From Celeribacter ethanolicus (GTDB lineage: Bacteria; Pseudomonadota; Alphaproteobacteria; Rhodobacterales; Rhodobacteraceae), in the NCBI RefSeq assembly GCF_001550095.1, contig NZ_LRUC01000052.1, forward strand, positions 186,001 to 250,000: a stretch of DNA of 64,000 nt. The letters run 5' to 3'. The translations under genes and the position numbers were made by a program. Of the stretch, positions 62,315 through 64,000 are shown piece by piece. The notes below the pieces were generated by a model that did no database searches, was not told where the DNA came from, and saw only the letters and a program-made list of their open reading frames with translations. The stretch's first letter is position 1. The number at the start of each line of letters is the position of its first letter.

Positions 62315-64000
62315 TCAGAACGGCACGTCGTCCGCCTGATCGGCGGGCATCACGAATCCCGCCTTGAGCTTTTTCGTGCCCGAATGATCGAATTCCACCG
62401 TGAGGTTTTCGCCCTCGATCTCCATTACCTCGCCATAGCCGAATTTCTTGTGGAACACCCGATCCCCAAGGGTGAAAGAGGCGCTGGCCTTCATGTCGAT
62501 GGTCATGGGCGCGCGCGGCGTACCCGCCCGCTGCGTACGGCTTTGCATCCGCTTCCATCCCGGCGAATTATAGACATCGGCCTTGGCGGCGCGCTGTTCG
62601 AACGTGGTGGATGGCTGGCTGTCATAGGAGGCCGTCTCGTAAGAGGCGACCGCCGGGCTGCGCTGTCCGCCATAGAGGCCCGACGGCGTCAGGATATCGA
62701 CATGCTCGGGCGGCAGTTCGTCGATGAAGCGCGAGGCCAGTTGCGATTGCCATTGGCCGTACACCCGGCGGTTGGCGGCGAAGGAAATGGTGCAAAGCTC
62801 CTCGGCGCGGGTGATGCCGACATAGGCCAGACGACGCTCTTCCTCGAGACCCTTGGTGCCGTTTTCATCCATCGAACGCTGCGACGGGAACAGCCCCTCT
62901 TCCCAGCCGGGCAGGAAGACGACCGGGAACTCAAGCCCCTTGGCGCCGTGCAGCGTCATGATCGTGACCTTCTCGCCGTCTTCACCGCTGTCATTGTCCA
63001 TGATCAGCGCGACGTGTTCGAGAAAGCCCGCCAGATTGTCGAATTGTTCCAAGGCTTTGACGAGTTCCTTGAGGTTCTCGAGCCGCCCCGGCGCCTCAGG
63101 TGTTTTGTCGTTCTGCCACATGGTGGTGTAGCCGCTCTCATCGAGAATTTTCTCGGCCAATTCGATATGGCCGATCTCGGCGGGGTCATAAGCGACATCT
63201 TCCACCAGCGCGTCTGGGTCATCGTCCAAACGATTGACACGCCTCATTTTATGGCCTTCGTAACCAATATCCTCGAAAACATCCATTTCATCATCCGACA
63301 TGCGCTCATCTTCGAACAGCATGTCGTCCTCTTCCTGAATGTCTTCTCCGTCAACGACATAGCGAATTCTCGTGCCATTGAGCGACGACCAGCGCGCGAT
63401 GTCCGCCACAAGTTGCGCGACACCCGACTTGGCCTTGCCCTTCAAAAGACCCTCTTCCACGGCAATCCCCGCCGCTTCCAAAAGCGGCACGCCATGGCGG
63501 CGGGCGCACATCTGGATCTCTTGCAGCGCCTTGTCGCCCACACCGCGTTTCGGCGTGTTGATGATGCGCTCGAAGGCCAGATCGTCCTCAGCCTGGGTGA
63601 CGATGCGGAAATAGGCCATGGCATCGCGGATCTCCATCCGCTCGTAAAACCGCGGCCCGCCGATCACGCGATATGGCAGGCCGATGGAGAGGAACCGATC
63701 CTCGAAAGCGCGCATCTGATGCGAGGCGCGGACCAGAATGGCCATGTCATCGAGGGAATATTTACGAAGGCGGCTCCGCGTGCCACCATGCAGCGCCTCG
63801 ATTTCTTCACCGACCCAACGCGCCTCTTCCTCGCCATCCCAATGGCCGATGAGACGCACCAATTCGCCCTCGGTCTCCGAGGTCCAAAGCTCCTTGCCCA
63901 GACGATCCCGGTTGCCCGCAATCACCGAAGAGGCGGCGGCGAGGATGTGTGGCGTGGAGCGGTAGTTCTGCTCAAGGCGCACGACTTTAGCGCCGGGAAA
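62315..64000 (-). CDS. uvrD: ATP-dependent DNA helicase UvrD (C-terminal part, 5' end outside window)
   Basis: The frame is open to the last base of the window, so the N-terminal 1A domain with Walker A lies beyond it; 561 residues are visible. Motif IV reads VRLEQNYRSTPHIL, motif V MTLHGAKGLEFPVVFLPGWEEGLFPSQRS and motif VI EEERRLAYVGITRAEELC, all diagnostic of the UvrD/PcrA superfamily 1A helicases of nucleotide-excision and mismatch repair. An acidic insertion (EEDDMLFEDERMSDDEMDVF) lies in the 2B region. The C-terminal tail (FTLGDRVFHKKFGYGEVMEIEG) is the RNA-polymerase-binding Tudor-like domain. It is 86 bp upstream of the Hint gene on the same strand. Confidence 0.93.
   Translation of the reverse strand, partial: FPGAKVVRLEQNYRSTPHILAAASSVIAGNRDRLGKELWTSETEGELVRLIGHWDGEEEARWVGEEIEALHGGTRSRLRKYSLDDMAILVRASHQMRAFEDRFLSIGLPYRVIGGPRFYERMEIRDAMAYFRIVTQAEDDLAFERIINTPKRGVGDKALQEIQMCARRHGVPLLEAAGIAVEEGLLKGKAKSGVAQLVADIARWSSLNGTRIRYVVDGEDIQEEDDMLFEDERMSDDEMDVFEDIGYEGHKMRRVNRLDDDPDALVEDVAYDPAEIGHIELAEKILDESGYTTMWQNDKTPEAPGRLENLKELVKALEQFDNLAGFLEHVALIMDNDSGEDGEKVTIMTLHGAKGLEFPVVFLPGWEEGLFPSQRSMDENGTKGLEEERRLAYVGITRAEELCTISFAANRRVYGQWQSQLASRFIDELPPEHVDILTPSGLYGGQRSPAVASYETASYDSQPSTTFEQRAAKADVYNSPGWKRMQSRTQRAGTPRAPMTIDMKASASFTLGDRVFHKKFGYGEVMEIEGENLTVEFDHSGTKKLKAGFVMPADQADDVPF

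Overview
The window is a GC-rich stretch of an alphaproteobacterial chromosome, most probably a member of the Rhodobacteraceae (Roseobacter group). The evidence is the gene content and order: a dcw (division and cell wall) cluster ending in ftsZ-lpxC-bamD-recN, DUF2484 proteins beside murB, the aerobic cobaltochelatase subunits CobS and CobT, three Rhodobacterales-type Hint-domain proteins, and a DUF1127 gene followed by CCUCCUCCC-loop small RNAs. No tRNA, rRNA, complete mobile element or CRISPR array was seen.

Bases 1-22,900 are a mixed housekeeping region with genes on both strands. It holds the tail of a glycosyltransferase, a GntR regulator, a HAD nucleotidase, a UbiH-type hydroxylase, a class V aminotransferase, two tandem Hint-domain proteins, a lytic-transglycosylase-like protein, gatB, a thioesterase, two DUF4177 proteins, bolA, a J-domain protein, cobS, a pair of small secreted paralogues (the first broken by a frameshift in a G7 tract), an FMN reductase, cobT, a long aminopeptidase P, a DUF427 protein and a fasciclin-domain protein. 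The surroundings of the fasciclin gene look worn: tandem 11-bp repeats, a perfect stem-loop and the remnant of a signal peptide. Bases 22,958-26,128 hold a ClC-type channel and a D-lactate dehydrogenase-type flavoprotein.

Bases 26,295-56,081 hold the dcw cluster on the minus strand. In transcription order it reads mraZ, rsmH, ftsL, ftsI, murE, murF, mraY, (terminator), murD, [inserted block], ftsW, murG, murC, [four small or transport genes], murB, ddlB, ftsQ, ftsA, ftsZ, lpxC, bamD, recN. Together these genes make the UDP-MurNAc-pentapeptide and lipid II, flip or polymerise and crosslink it at the septum, assemble the Z-ring, start lipid A synthesis and build the outer-membrane assembly complex. 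The inserted block (42,767-46,962) carries L-lactate dehydrogenase, two small exported or membrane proteins, an AraC regulator and a DASS/SLC13 anion permease.

Upstream of mraZ lies a 656-bp gene-free region. It contains strong stem-loops, in the position from which the abundant sRNA UpsM is made in Rhodobacter sphaeroides, plus a cluster of DnaA-box-like sequences. Beyond it come a TonB-dependent receptor, the Fe-S carrier ATPase Mrp, and the most striking locus of the window: a DUF1127 gene (CcaF1-like) followed by eight stem-loops, each with CCTCCTCCC in the loop. They are arranged as four tandem two-hairpin RNAs, matching the CcsR/'cuckoo' RNA family. A third Hint-domain protein and the C-terminal two-thirds or so of UvrD close the window.
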